Shown here: positions 1 to 7,835 of the stretch, piece by piece
How positions within the stretch are numbered: the stretch's first letter is position 1
How the letters are laid out: every line of letters starts with the position of its first letter
Assembly: GCA_023431405.1 (NCBI GenBank)
Contig: JAEYVZ010000025.1
Location: 1-23,654, forward strand
Length of the DNA stretch: 23,654 bases
Direction: 5' to 3'
DNA from: Actinomycetes bacterium
Lineage (GTDB): Bacteria; Actinomycetota; Actinomycetes; Actinomycetales; Microbacteriaceae
Program-made: the position numbers and the translations under genes
Notes under the pieces: generated by a model
The model's input: the letters and a program-made list of their open reading frames with translations, nothing else
The model's database searches: none
What the model was told of the DNA's origin: nothing

Positions 1-1
1 T

Positions 2-196
2 GGCGTGCGCGCCCACTTCGACGCCCTGGCATCCGACCCCTCGCAGACGCACGCCTTCGGCGATCGCTCACGGCGGCGAGCGGCGAGCGAGTTCCGCTGG
101 GATCGGGTGGCCGACGAGTACGAAGACCTCGCGCGGCGCATCGCCGGCGGCCAGACGGTGCACATCGGCGCGAAGCGCAAGCGCCGCGGTGCGTAG
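2..196 (+). CDS. Glycosyltransferase, C-terminal fragment (5' end outside window)
   Basis: Only the last 64 residues are visible and the reading frame is open to the left edge. The segment with RRRAASEFRWDRVADEYEDL resembles the final helix of GT4-type glycosyltransferases, where a basic stretch is followed by an aromatic residue, W-x-x-V and an acidic/aromatic cap. It ends in a basic tail (KRKRRGA). The surrounding polysaccharide genes support a sugar-transfer role in the cytoplasm. The stop codon (194-196) faces the stop of the phosphatase gene, with 25 bp between them. Donor and acceptor cannot be judged because both catalytic domains are missing. Family assignment rests on a short tail and on context. 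Confidence 0.55.
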   Translation, partial: GVRAHFDALASDPSQTHAFGDRSRRRAASEFRWDRVADEYEDLARRIAGGQTVHIGAKRKRRGA

Positions 197-200
197 CGCG

Positions 201-218
201 CTCGCGCGGCGACGCGAG
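201..218. terminator. GC-rich hairpin between convergent genes
   Basis: A perfect 6-bp inverted repeat, CTCGCG (201-206) and CGCGAG (213-218) with a 6-base loop, fills the 25-bp gap between two convergent stop codons. There is no T-run on either side. Its position suggests a bidirectional terminator of the U-less kind, but short GC palindromes are common in this composition. Confidence 0.35.
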
Positions 219-221
219 GGC

Positions 222-887
222 TCAGTGCGAACGGCGCAGCGCCACGCCCGGGCCGCGCAGGTACCGCACGAGATGCGTGCGGAACTCCTGCGCGGCCTGT
301 TCGGTGTCTTTCAGCGCACGCAGGTGCGCGCGGCGTGCACCGTCGTGCACGTCGGGGATGTCGATCGGGTCGACGCGACGCGCCCACGGAAGCACGCTCC
401 GGCTGGCGGCGCCGTAGCTGACCGTCCCGCGGCGCTCATGGAGGGCGGCGGCGTACAGTGCCAGTCCGTCGGCGGCGGGGGCGAGCGACGCTCCACGACG
501 GAGGTCGGCCTCGGTGAGCGGCTGTCGACCCAGCCGAACCGCTTCTTTCAGCGTGAAGGTGCGGCTTCGCAGATCGGGCCGCAGGCGCGCGACGATTCCG
601 CGCTCGGCGCGCGACGCCGTGATGATGAGGTCGTATGCGTCGAGGGTGTCGGGCTCGAGGAGGGTGGGCCGGTGCTCCTCGGCGAACTCGGCGCCGAACG
701 GCGTGCGCGTCGCGATGTCGGTCACCTGGGCGCACAGGTGCCGGATGCGGGTGGCCTCGGTGCCGCGGCTCGTCACCGACCACTGCTTCTCCGCGGCGCT
801 TCCGGTGCCCGGCTCGGTCAGCACATACTCGATGAGCGGCGACCGGCAGACGTTCGCAGCGCAGAGCACCAGCAGCGACTCGGACAC
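222..887 (-). CDS. Low-molecular-weight protein-tyrosine phosphatase
   Basis: The 221-residue cytoplasmic enzyme carries the LMW-PTP signature CX5RS at its N-terminus: CAANVCRS, with nucleophile Cys9 and Arg15. The acid loop near the C-terminus is IDIPDVHDG (about 175-183), a variant of the family's D-P loop in which Asp179 is the likely general acid. At 221 residues it is longer than the usual 150 or so, as is common for actinobacterial members. In capsule loci this family removes phosphate from the tyrosine-rich tail of the BY-kinase. A BY-kinase gene lies 1.4 kb away, so that partnership is inferred. The start is GTG at 887, with AAGGAGG four bases upstream. An ATG overlapping it is out of frame. 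It is transcribed divergently from the next glycosyltransferase; the 125-bp gap holds a weak ACCCC/GGGGT dyad (914-933) and no clear promoter. Confidence 0.88.
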   Translation of the reverse strand: MSESLLVLCAANVCRSPLIEYVLTEPGTGSAAEKQWSVTSRGTEATRIRHLCAQVTDIATRTPFGAEFAEEHRPTLLEPDTLDAYDLIITASRAERGIVARLRPDLRSRTFTLKEAVRLGRQPLTEADLRRGASLAPAADGLALYAAALHERRGTVSYGAASRSVLPWARRVDPIDIPDVHDGARRAHLRALKDTEQAAQEFRTHLVRYLRGPGVALRRSH

Positions 888-1012
888 ATGGCCTCCTTGA
901 TCGGTGCCGATTCACCCCACCATATAGGGGGGTTCGTGAAGGTCGCCGCACCCGGGGGCATCGTGCGCGCCCGCCGGCAGCCGCGGCCGCCCGCCTACGA
1001 GAGGATGGGCAC

Positions 1013-2170
1013 ATGACGACCATCCTGTTCGCCCACCCCGGCGCTGAGCTGTTCGGGTCCGACCGCATGCTGCGGGAAAGCGTCGCGGGAGCTGTGGAGG
1101 CGGGCATGCGCAGCGTCGTCGCCCTGCCCGGGAGCGGCCCGCTCGTCGCGGAGCTGCAGGCGGCCGGAGCCGAGGTCGTGATCGTGCCGATGCTCGTCCT
1201 GCGCAAGGCCCTGCTGAAGCCGCGCGGCTGGCCGACGCTCGTCCGCGACACCCTTCGAGGTTGGGGGTCGGCTCTCCGCCTGCTGCGTCGTGTGCGACCC
1301 GACGTCGTCTACGTGAGCACCATCACCATCCCGCTGTGGACGCTCGCGGCCCGCATGCGCCGCATCGCGTCGGTCAGCCATGTCCACGAGGCCGAGGCAT
1401 CGGGGAGCCGGCTGATGAACGCAGCGCTCTACGCTCCGCACCGGGTCGCCTCCGCCGTGCTCGTCAACAGCGAGTTCAGCCGTGCCACCATCGCCCGCAG
1501 CAGCGCGGCGCTCGGTGCGCGCGCGCAGATCGTCTACAACGGGGTCGCGGCACCGGCGGCACCGCGTCCGCCCCGGCACAGGATCGAGGGTCCCCTCCGC
1601 GTGCTCTACCTGGGGCGCCTCTCCCCGAGAAAAGGACCCGACCTGCTCGTGGATGCCGCTTCGCTCCTCGACCGGCGAGGCGTCGCGGTGACCATCGACC
1701 TCGTGGGCTCGGTGTTCCAGGGGTACGAATGGTACGAACAGCAGCTGCGCGAACGGGTCTCCGCAGCCGGTCTCGACGAACGCGTGCGACTGCACGGCTT
1801 CCACACCGACATCTGGCCGTTCCTCGACGATGCCGATGTGCTGGTGGTGCCCAGCCGAGTCGATGAGCCGTTCGGCAACACCGCCGTCGAAGGCGTGCTC
1901 GCCCTGCGGCCGGTGGTCGCGAGCGACACGAGTGGGCTGCGCGAGGCCGCGGGGGGCCACGCCACCACGTTCCTCGTGCGCCCCGACGACGCCGGCGCCC
2001 TCGCCGATGCGCTCGCCCGCGTCATCGACGAGTGGGCCACGCTCTCGGACGGCGTGGCGGCCAGCGCACAGCGCGCCGACGCCCGGCACCACCCGGATCA
2101 CTACCGACGTCAAATCGCCGACGCCCTCCGTTCGCACGCCCGGCCGCTCACCCGCGAGGCGAGCCGATGA
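1013..2170 (+). CDS. GT4-family glycosyltransferase
   Basis: The 385-residue protein has the two-Rossmann GT-B layout. The N-terminal domain begins with ILFAHPGAELFGSDRML, typical of sugar transferases acting on lipid-linked acceptors. The C-terminal donor domain has G201-R202 and K207-G208 (YLGRLSPRKG), which bind donor phosphate. It also has the EX7E motif Glu285-Glu293 (EPFGNTAVE). It should transfer a nucleotide sugar to the growing polysaccharide repeat unit at the inner membrane face; donor and linkage are unknown. The ATG has a GAGAGG-type site about 8 bases upstream. The BY-kinase gene follows after 91 bp, but a -10-like box in that gap may give the kinase its own promoter. Confidence 0.9.
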   Translation: MTTILFAHPGAELFGSDRMLRESVAGAVEAGMRSVVALPGSGPLVAELQAAGAEVVIVPMLVLRKALLKPRGWPTLVRDTLRGWGSALRLLRRVRPDVVYVSTITIPLWTLAARMRRIASVSHVHEAEASGSRLMNAALYAPHRVASAVLVNSEFSRATIARSSAALGARAQIVYNGVAAPAAPRPPRHRIEGPLRVLYLGRLSPRKGPDLLVDAASLLDRRGVAVTIDLVGSVFQGYEWYEQQLRERVSAAGLDERVRLHGFHTDIWPFLDDADVLVVPSRVDEPFGNTAVEGVLALRPVVASDTSGLREAAGGHATTFLVRPDDAGALADALARVIDEWATLSDGVAASAQRADARHHPDHYRRQIADALRSHARPLTREASR

Positions 2171-2204
2171 ACCCGGTTCTCCCCAGCGACGCGACGGCGA
2201 CACC

Positions 2205-2239
2205 TAGAATGACTCGCAGAGGCCTCGGGGGGCGGCCTC
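2205..2239 (+). promoter_or_regulatory. Candidate -10 box and leader hairpin of BY-kinase gene
   Basis: TAGAAT (2205-2210) matches the TANNNT -10 type and is identical to the -10 proposed for the giant secreted protein gene. No convincing -35 is present. About 9 bases downstream, near where transcription would start, lies a perfect 6-bp dyad GAGGCC (2219-2224) / GGCCTC (2234-2239) with a 9-base loop. The ribosome site AAGGGGA follows. The hairpin could also attenuate read-through from the upstream glycosyltransferase gene. Confidence 0.3.
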
Positions 2240-2261
2240 ACGCGCAACGAAGGGGAGCGGG

Positions 2262-3749
2262 ATGTCACTAGGGGACTACCTGGCATCGATCTGGCGCAAC
2301 TGGCTGGTGATCGTCGTCCTCGCCCTCCTGGGCGGCGGCGCGGCGTACGTCTACTCGTCATCGCTTCCTGACACGTACCGCTCGACCACGGCGACGCTGG
2401 TCACGAGCGACCGCGGCACCACGGCATCCGATCTGGTGCAGGGAAGCAACTACATCGGCAACCTGGTGGGCACCTACGTGCTGCTCGCGGAATCGGAGGT
2501 CGTCCTCCAGCCCGTGATCGACGAGCTCGGCCTCGACACCACGCCCGAGCAGCTCGCGGGCACCATCTCCGCCTCATCGCCGCTCGACTCCCTCATCATC
2601 GAGATCGCCGTCACGAGCAAGAGCCCCACCCTGGCGCGCGATATCGCCGATGCGACGGTGCGCAGCCTCACGAACGTCGTCGAGAACCAGGTGTCGCCGA
2701 CGACCGACGACGGCACCTCGACAGTGCGCCTGACGACCATCCGCAGTGCCACCGAGCCTCGCTACCCCGTCGCCCCCAACACCCGACTGGACACCCTGAT
2801 GGGCGTCGCGGTCGGCCTCCTTCTGGGCGTCGCGTTCGCCATCATCCGCACGCTGCTGTGGCACACCGTGAGGTCGTCCGCCGACATCGCCCGCATCACG
2901 ACGGCACCGATCGTGGGCGAGATCGTCACCACGCGCAAAGACCAGACCCTCCCCGGCTCGATCCTCCGAGACCACATGGGCATCGAGGCCGAGAGCATGC
3001 GCAGCTTCGCGGCGAATCTCAGCTTCCTCACGATGGGCGACGAGCTCCGCTCGCTCGTGGTGACCTCGGCGGCCCCGCAGGAGTCGAAGAGCTCGGTCGC
3101 CTCGTCGCTCGCGCTCATCCTCGCCGAATCGGGCAAGCGGGTGCTCCTCGTCGACGCCGACCTGCGGCATCCGTCGCTCGGCGAACTCACGCAGCTCGAT
3201 TCGACCATCGGCCTCACCAATGTGCTGATGGGCGAGGTGCCGCTGGATGTCGCGGCGCAGCGGTGGGGCTTCGACAACCTCCACGTGCTGACCGCCGGCT
3301 CGATCCCGCCGAACCCGAGCCAGCTGCTGGCCAGCAAGCTCATGCGCACGTTCATCGCCGACGCGCGGCACGAGTACGACATCGTCATCGTCGATTCCGC
3401 TCCGCTCCTGTCGGTGACGGATGCCAAGTGGCTCGCCAACATGACCGACGGCGCACTCCTGGTGACCCGCTACAAGCGCACGTCGTCGCGCTCGCTGCGG
3501 AAGGTCGTGGAGAGCATGGAGGCGTCGTCGGTGAACGTGCTCGGCGTCGTGCTGACGCGCCTCCCGCGCCGGGTGCGCAGCCGCTACGGCGACTCGCACT
3601 ATGGCGACCTTCCCGTGTCGCCGCTGATCGACGCGCGCGCTTCGGAGTCGGATACGGCGCATGATGCGGATGCCGAGGAGCACGCTGATCACGAAGGCAC
3701 GGACGAGCCGTCGACGTCGTCGAAGCCGTCTGCGAAAGCCGCTCGCTGA
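2262..3749 (+). CDS. Wzz/BY-kinase chain-length regulator with degenerate P-loop
   Basis: This 495-residue protein fuses a Wzz-type chain-length domain to a bacterial tyrosine kinase. Two membrane segments (about 13-33 and 178-200) bracket an extracellular region of about 145 residues. The cytoplasmic kinase follows, with Walker A' VLLVDADLRHPS and Walker B IVIVDSAP intact. The Walker A loop is abnormal: AAPQESKSS (270-278) replaces the usual PGEGKS/T pattern, keeping Lys276 but losing both glycines (Gln273, Ser275). The tail has only two tyrosines (Tyr442, Tyr447 in YGDSHYGD) before an acidic, Ser/Thr-rich end, whereas many members have a longer Tyr cluster. Family role: phosphorylation cycles control polymer length and export with Wzy. 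Kinase activity is uncertain given the P-loop. The ATG start has AAGGGGA about 7 bases upstream. Confidence 0.9.
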   Translation: MSLGDYLASIWRNWLVIVVLALLGGGAAYVYSSSLPDTYRSTTATLVTSDRGTTASDLVQGSNYIGNLVGTYVLLAESEVVLQPVIDELGLDTTPEQLAGTISASSPLDSLIIEIAVTSKSPTLARDIADATVRSLTNVVENQVSPTTDDGTSTVRLTTIRSATEPRYPVAPNTRLDTLMGVAVGLLLGVAFAIIRTLLWHTVRSSADIARITTAPIVGEIVTTRKDQTLPGSILRDHMGIEAESMRSFAANLSFLTMGDELRSLVVTSAAPQESKSSVASSLALILAESGKRVLLVDADLRHPSLGELTQLDSTIGLTNVLMGEVPLDVAAQRWGFDNLHVLTAGSIPPNPSQLLASKLMRTFIADARHEYDIVIVDSAPLLSVTDAKWLANMTDGALLVTRYKRTSSRSLRKVVESMEASSVNVLGVVLTRLPRRVRSRYGDSHYGDLPVSPLIDARASESDTAHDADAEEHADHEGTDEPSTSSKPSAKAAR

Positions 3750-3779
3750 CAGGGATCCCGCCCTGTCCGCCAAGGCGGG
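3748..3779 (+). terminator. Possible terminator after BY-kinase gene
   Basis: A perfect 7-bp dyad, GACAGGG (3748-3754) and CCCTGTC (3761-3767), begins inside the TGA stop. A competing 6-bp dyad, CCCGCC (3757-3762) and GGCGGG (3774-3779), overlaps it. There is no T-run, so this would be a U-less hairpin terminator or simply alternating RNA structure. Confidence 0.4.
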
Positions 3780-3862
3780 TCACCTCCTGCGCGGTGACAT
3801 TCAGGCGCCGCGGAGGCAGTGAGAATGCTCTCATAGCGCCGCGGTGGCACCAGTTCTAATGA

Positions 3863-3890
3863 TCGACGGGGCAGAACGTCTGGTTATATT
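3863..3890 (+). promoter_or_regulatory. Candidate promoter of the beta-helix protein gene
   Basis: TCGACG (3863-3868) and TATATT (3885-3890) are separated by 16 bp. They match 4/6 and 5/6 of the -35 and -10 consensus. The gap is AT-richer than its surroundings, which is unusual here. The predicted start near 3897 gives a leader of about 40 bases. That leader has no recognisable Shine-Dalgarno sequence before the ATG at 3936. Confidence 0.42.
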
Positions 3891-3935
3891 GACGCCAATC
3901 GTCGCGCGTCCCCGACCCCGCCGACGACAATCCCC

Positions 3936-6461
3936 ATGGAAACTCGCACTGTCCACTATCCTCAGCGCGCTCGTCGACTCTCTCGGCGCCTCGCCGTGGC
4001 ATCCGCCGCGGTGTTCGCCCTCCTCGTCGCCGGTGCCGTCAGCCCTGCCTCGGCTGCCGCCCCCTCCGACGCGCTCGTCCACGACAACTTCACCCGCAAG
4101 GTCTCGTCCGGCTGGGGCAAGACCTCCAGCGGCCAGGCCTTCAGCACCACCAGCTCGTCGCGCTTCGCTGCGAACGGCTCGTCCGGCACGATCACTCTCA
4201 GCCCCGGCTCGAACGCGACCGCGTCGCTCGCCTCCGTCAGCCAGCGCGACGCCACGATCGGCGGCACCTTCTGGGTGAACCGCACCTACACGAAGGGCAA
4301 CGGCGCGACGATCTCTCTCGCACAGCGCGGCAAGCCCGGCTACGAATATCAGGCACGCGCCAACCTCACGACGCAGGGCAGACTCGTGCTGTGGATCAGC
4401 CGCCTCGACGGCTCGGCCGCCAAGGAGACCATCGTCGTCCCGGCGCGTCGCGTCGCCACAGGTGTCTCTTCCGGCACCAAGTTCCACGTGGAGTTCGCCG
4501 TGTCCGGCACCAACCCCGTGACCCTCAAGGCGCGAGCCTGGCCGGCCGGAAGCTCGACGCCCGCGTGGCAGGTGAACGGCGCCGACTCCACGTCGAAGCG
4601 CATCACGACGGCCGGCGTTCCGCGCATCCGCGCCTACCTGTCGGCGTCCAGCCCGTCAAGCGAGGTGCGCGCCGATGACCTCGCGTTCGTCAAGGGCCTC
4701 GTGAACGCGACGGTCACCGGGGGCGTGGCCACCACGCCGACACCGACGCCCACGCCCACGCCCACGGCGACCGCGACCAGCACGCCGACACCGACTCCGA
4801 CGGCCACCCCGACGCCTGACCCCACGCCCGCGCCGACGTCGTCGGCGGGCTCGGTCGCGGTGGGGAAGACGGCGTACGCGGTGCCGAGTGGTGCCCTCTA
4901 TGTCGCCGCCAAGGGCACGAAGACCGGGAGCGGCACGAAGGCCGACCCCTACGGCAGCGTGCAGTACGCCGTCGACAAGGCGGCCACCGGCAAGACCCTG
5001 GTGCTCCGCGGCGGCACGTACCACGAGTACGTTTACGTGCCGAGCGGCAAGTCGCTCACGATCCAGTCGTACCCGAACGAGGCGGTCTGGTTCGACGGCG
5101 CCCAGGCGGTCACCGGGTTCACCGAGTCCGGCACCACGTGGGCCAAGTCGGGCTGGAAGTACTCCTTCGACTCGCGCGTCTCCTACACGAAGGGCGAAGA
5201 CCTCTCGCGCCGCTTCGTCGACCCGGCCTACCCGATGGCCGGTCACCCCGACGGCGTGTGGATCGACGGCGTCGCACAGAAGGAGGTCGGCTCGGCATCG
5301 CAGGTGAAGGCGGGCACCTTCTACGTGGACGATGCCGGTGACCGTCTGGTGCTCGGCACCGACCCCACCGGCAAGAAGGTCGAGGCCAGCACGCTGGTGA
5401 AGGCCATCAAGATCCACGGTAAAGACACCACGCTGCGCGGCTTCGGTGTGAAGCGGTACGCCACGACGCTCGCCGAGCTCGGCACGGTATCCGCCGAGGT
5501 CGACCGCGCCACCGTGGAGAACCTCGTCATCACGGAGAACGCGACGATCGGACTGTTCGCCTGGGCGCAGGGCCACACGTTCCGAAACCTCACGCTCACC
5601 AAGAACGGCCTCATGGGCGTGGGCGCGAACAAGGCGAACGGGCTCACTCTGAAGAGCAGCCTCATCACCGGCAACAACGCCGAGCGCTTCAACTGGGCAC
5701 CCTCTTCCGGCGGACTGAAGTTCAGCGCGTCCGAGAACGTGAAGATCGTCGACAACGTCTTCCGCGGCAATGGCGCGATGGGTGCCTGGTTCGACGTGTC
5801 GATGTACAACATCACGATCACCGGCAACACGTTCGAGGGGCACAGCCGCACGGGCCTGCTGGTCGAACTGTCGCAGAAGGCGCTCATCGCCGACAACTAC
5901 TCGGTCGACAACGGGCGCGGCATCGCGATCTACAACACGGGTGACGTCGACATCTGGAACAACACCGTCGCGGGCAACGACCGCACGCTGGAGTTCCTGC
6001 AAGACGAGCGACGACAGGAGGTCTCCAGCCTCGCATCGAAGATCCCGTGGGTCGTCACCGACATCACACTGAGCAACAACGTGCTGGCGTACGGCGGCGG
6101 CGGGTGCCCCGTGCTCACGCAGGATCTCCAGCTCAAGAGGTACGGCAACGACTTCGGCATCACGTCGAACGGAAACCTGTTCTGGCGCACGAGCTCCAGC
6201 GCGCCCGCCAACCTCGCCTGCTGGGCGAACGGCAGCGCCGGCACGCGCAGCTTCAAGTCTCTGACCGACTTCAGCGCACACACCGGCGGGGACAAGAACT
6301 CGATGCTGCTCCAGGGAACCGCGCCCGTGACCGCGTCCTACGCGCTGACATCGGCGGCCAAGACGGCGACCGCCTCCGTGCCGCGCACGCTGCTGTCGTC
6401 GGTGGCCGGCGCGCTGGGAGTGGGAACCACCGCGAAACTGGGGGCGATCGGGGCTTACTGA
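3936..6461 (+). CDS. Secreted right-handed beta-helix protein with N-terminal accessory domain
   Basis: The 841-residue protein has an Arg-rich Sec signal (RRLSRRLA, then a hydrophobic core, cleavage near ASA40). Residues 46-255 form a domain that aligns with the C-terminus of the giant protein encoded at 10027-13968 (shared LV-x-D-x-F-x-R, GWG, GT-x-P, W-x-x-G and WQ positions). A Thr-Pro linker (266-302) leads to a region from about 321 that opens with LYVAAKGTKTGSGTKADPYG. It continues with repeated N-x-x-x-x-N-x-F/I rungs, as in the DUF1565/NosD/pectate-lyase type of parallel beta-helix. Such folds are usually polysaccharide lyases, hydrolases or binders, so trimming or binding of the polymer made by this locus is a reasonable inference. 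I cannot name catalytic residues. No sortase motif ends the protein. The ATG lacks a Shine-Dalgarno, but the charged N-region supports it. Confidence 0.82.
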   Translation: METRTVHYPQRARRLSRRLAVASAAVFALLVAGAVSPASAAAPSDALVHDNFTRKVSSGWGKTSSGQAFSTTSSSRFAANGSSGTITLSPGSNATASLASVSQRDATIGGTFWVNRTYTKGNGATISLAQRGKPGYEYQARANLTTQGRLVLWISRLDGSAAKETIVVPARRVATGVSSGTKFHVEFAVSGTNPVTLKARAWPAGSSTPAWQVNGADSTSKRITTAGVPRIRAYLSASSPSSEVRADDLAFVKGLVNATVTGGVATTPTPTPTPTPTATATSTPTPTPTATPTPDPTPAPTSSAGSVAVGKTAYAVPSGALYVAAKGTKTGSGTKADPYGSVQYAVDKAATGKTLVLRGGTYHEYVYVPSGKSLTIQSYPNEAVWFDGAQAVTGFTESGTTWAKSGWKYSFDSRVSYTKGEDLSRRFVDPAYPMAGHPDGVWIDGVAQKEVGSASQVKAGTFYVDDAGDRLVLGTDPTGKKVEASTLVKAIKIHGKDTTLRGFGVKRYATTLAELGTVSAEVDRATVENLVITENATIGLFAWAQGHTFRNLTLTKNGLMGVGANKANGLTLKSSLITGNNAERFNWAPSSGGLKFSASENVKIVDNVFRGNGAMGAWFDVSMYNITITGNTFEGHSRTGLLVELSQKALIADNYSVDNGRGIAIYNTGDVDIWNNTVAGNDRTLEFLQDERRQEVSSLASKIPWVVTDITLSNNVLAYGGGGCPVLTQDLQLKRYGNDFGITSNGNLFWRTSSSAPANLACWANGSAGTRSFKSLTDFSAHTGGDKNSMLLQGTAPVTASYALTSAAKTATASVPRTLLSSVAGALGVGTTAKLGAIGAY
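4731..4843 (+). repeat. Thr-Pro linker coded by ACSCCS microrepeats
   Basis: Imperfect tandem ACG-CCC and ACG-CCG units encode an almost uninterrupted Thr-Pro stretch with a few Ala, Ser and Asp interruptions (residues 266-302 of the beta-helix protein). Such linkers space extracellular domains and are often glycosylated in actinobacteria. The array is prone to length change by slippage. Confidence 0.85.
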
Positions 6462-6478
6462 CCCCCGAACGACCCGTG

Positions 6479-6515
6479 AGGTAGGCGCAGTCTCGTTGAT
6501 AGACTGCGCCTACCT
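6479..6515. terminator. 15-bp perfect hairpin upstream of the polymerase gene
   Basis: AGGTAGGCGCAGTCT (6479-6493) and its exact reverse complement (6501-6515) flank the 7-base loop CGTTGAT, 17 bp after the beta-helix stop. It is the longest perfect dyad I found in the window. No T-run follows, so a U-less terminator is possible. The right arm starts with TAGACT (6500-6505), a good -10 box, so it could instead be an operator over the polymerase promoter. The only -35-like sequence at suitable distance (GTGAGG, 6476-6481) is weak. Confidence 0.55.
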
Positions 6516-6569
6516 GCGTGTCGAGGAGAGGGGACTCCCCGACTCGTGGAGGCAGGAGGGGGGAGCCGC

Positions 6570-7835
6570 ATGAGTCTGCTGGTGCGCCCTCGTACCGCCA
6601 CCCGCGTCACGGCCAGCGGAGTGGTCGCCGTCGTCGGCGCCGCCATCCTCGGCTTCGATTACGACATCGCCTTCGGACTCACCGCCGGTTCGGCCCTCGC
6701 TCTGGCCCTGATCCCGGTGTGGGTGCGCAGCGCAACGCGCAGTCGCGCTTTCACCGTGCTCGCGGCAGTGGCCGTCGTCGCGGTCGTCTCCGGATTCCTC
6801 CTCACCGCCTCCCGCACCGTCACGCATACGACCATCAGCGCCGGCACGGTCGAGCGCACGGCGCTGCTGCTGAACCTCATCGTCGGCATCGGGTTCCTGC
6901 TGTGGGCCCATCGCGTCGCGGGGGTGGCAGCCACGTGCATCGCGTTCGGGGCCGGAGCGGTGCTCAGCATCCCCCTGTCGATGGGGGCGGGCATCACGTG
7001 GCGCTTCACGTTCTCGATCCCCCTCACTCTCCTCGTGCTGGCGCTCGTGTCCGCCCAGCGGAGAGTGTGGCTGTCGGTCACCGCGCTCGTCGCCCTGGCC
7101 GCCGTCGGGCTGCTCAACGATTCGCGCTCCAACTCGTCGTTCCTCCTGCTGGCTGCGGCGATTCTGCTGTGGCAGCGGGTCATGACTGGAAACGGCCGTC
7201 ACCGGCGTGGCATCAGCCTGATCATCGCCGCGGTCGGGATCGGCGTGACCACCTTCCTGCTGCTGCAAGCGGCGATCGTCGAGGGCGCGTTCGGAGAGGC
7301 GACGCGCACGCGCACGGTCGCCCAGCTCGAAGCGACCGGCGGCAATCTCTTCCTCGGCGCGCGTCCGGAAGCCGCTGCCGCGACCGCCCTCGTCAGTCGC
7401 TACCCGTGGGGGCTGGGCTCGGGGGTGCAGGCCAACTACGAAGACATCGCCGCCGCGAAGCAGGCGATGGCATCCATCGGCTACGACCCGAACAACGGCT
7501 ACGTGCAGCGCTACATGTTCGGGTCTGTCGTCGAGGTGCACTCGGTGTTGGGCGACCTCTGGATCTGGTTCGGGCTCGCCGGCGCGGCGCTCGTGGCAGT
7601 CGTGCTCACGCTTCTCCTTCGCGGAGCGACCGCAGCGTACGAGAACGGCGCGATCACGGCGCTGCTGGCATGGGTCACGCTGAGAGGACTCTGGGATCTC
7701 GCGTTCAGCCCGTTCCCGTCGGCCGCGTACATCATGATGCTCTCGGTGTCGCTCGCCATCGCGCACACCACCTACCGGCACCGCGAGAAGGTGCCCTCGT
7801 TGACGGTTCTCGACCCGAGGATGCCACGCGCATGA
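6570..7835 (+). CDS. Wzy/O-antigen ligase-like polysaccharide polymerase
   Basis: This 421-residue integral membrane protein has about ten hydrophobic segments. A hydrophilic loop of roughly 95 residues lies between the seventh and eighth. The loop contains GARPEAA, PWGLGSG and, just before the next segment, VEVHSVLGDLWIWFGLAG. Late Arg, a Pro-x-Gly-x-G cluster and an H-S-x-x-G-D/N-x-x-x-x-x-G motif are the usual marks of Wzy and WaaL families, which join undecaprenyl-linked repeat units or transfer polymer outside the membrane. Polymerase rather than ligase is preferred because a Wzz-type regulator is present. ATG 6570 is chosen for its AGGAGGG site; GTG 6546 is the in-frame alternative. The stop overlaps the next start by four bases (ATGA), so the two are co-translated. 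Confidence 0.78.
   Translation: MSLLVRPRTATRVTASGVVAVVGAAILGFDYDIAFGLTAGSALALALIPVWVRSATRSRAFTVLAAVAVVAVVSGFLLTASRTVTHTTISAGTVERTALLLNLIVGIGFLLWAHRVAGVAATCIAFGAGAVLSIPLSMGAGITWRFTFSIPLTLLVLALVSAQRRVWLSVTALVALAAVGLLNDSRSNSSFLLLAAAILLWQRVMTGNGRHRRGISLIIAAVGIGVTTFLLLQAAIVEGAFGEATRTRTVAQLEATGGNLFLGARPEAAAATALVSRYPWGLGSGVQANYEDIAAAKQAMASIGYDPNNGYVQRYMFGSVVEVHSVLGDLWIWFGLAGAALVAVVLTLLLRGATAAYENGAITALLAWVTLRGLWDLAFSPFPSAAYIMMLSVSLAIAHTTYRHREKVPSLTVLDPRMPRA

Noticed and set aside
888..1012. A promoter for the GT4 gene in the divergent gap after the phosphatase
   Set aside because: TTGATC (897-902) and TATAGG (923-928) are 20 bp apart, too far for a confident promoter, and the minus-strand TATATG has no -35.
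4731..4843. Short tandem repeat considered as CRISPR or a tandem-repeat regulatory element
   Set aside because: Units are 6 bp without spacers and lie in frame in a Thr-Pro linker.
4656..6281. A long minus-strand open frame inside the beta-helix gene
   Set aside because: Low-complexity Arg/Val/Glu-rich translation, no family motifs, no ribosome site; a shadow of the sense codons.
6518..7831. Long upstream extension of the first acyltransferase frame
   Set aside because: This part overlaps the polymerase gene in another frame, is Arg-rich and lacks membrane segments; the family signature begins only at ATG 7832.
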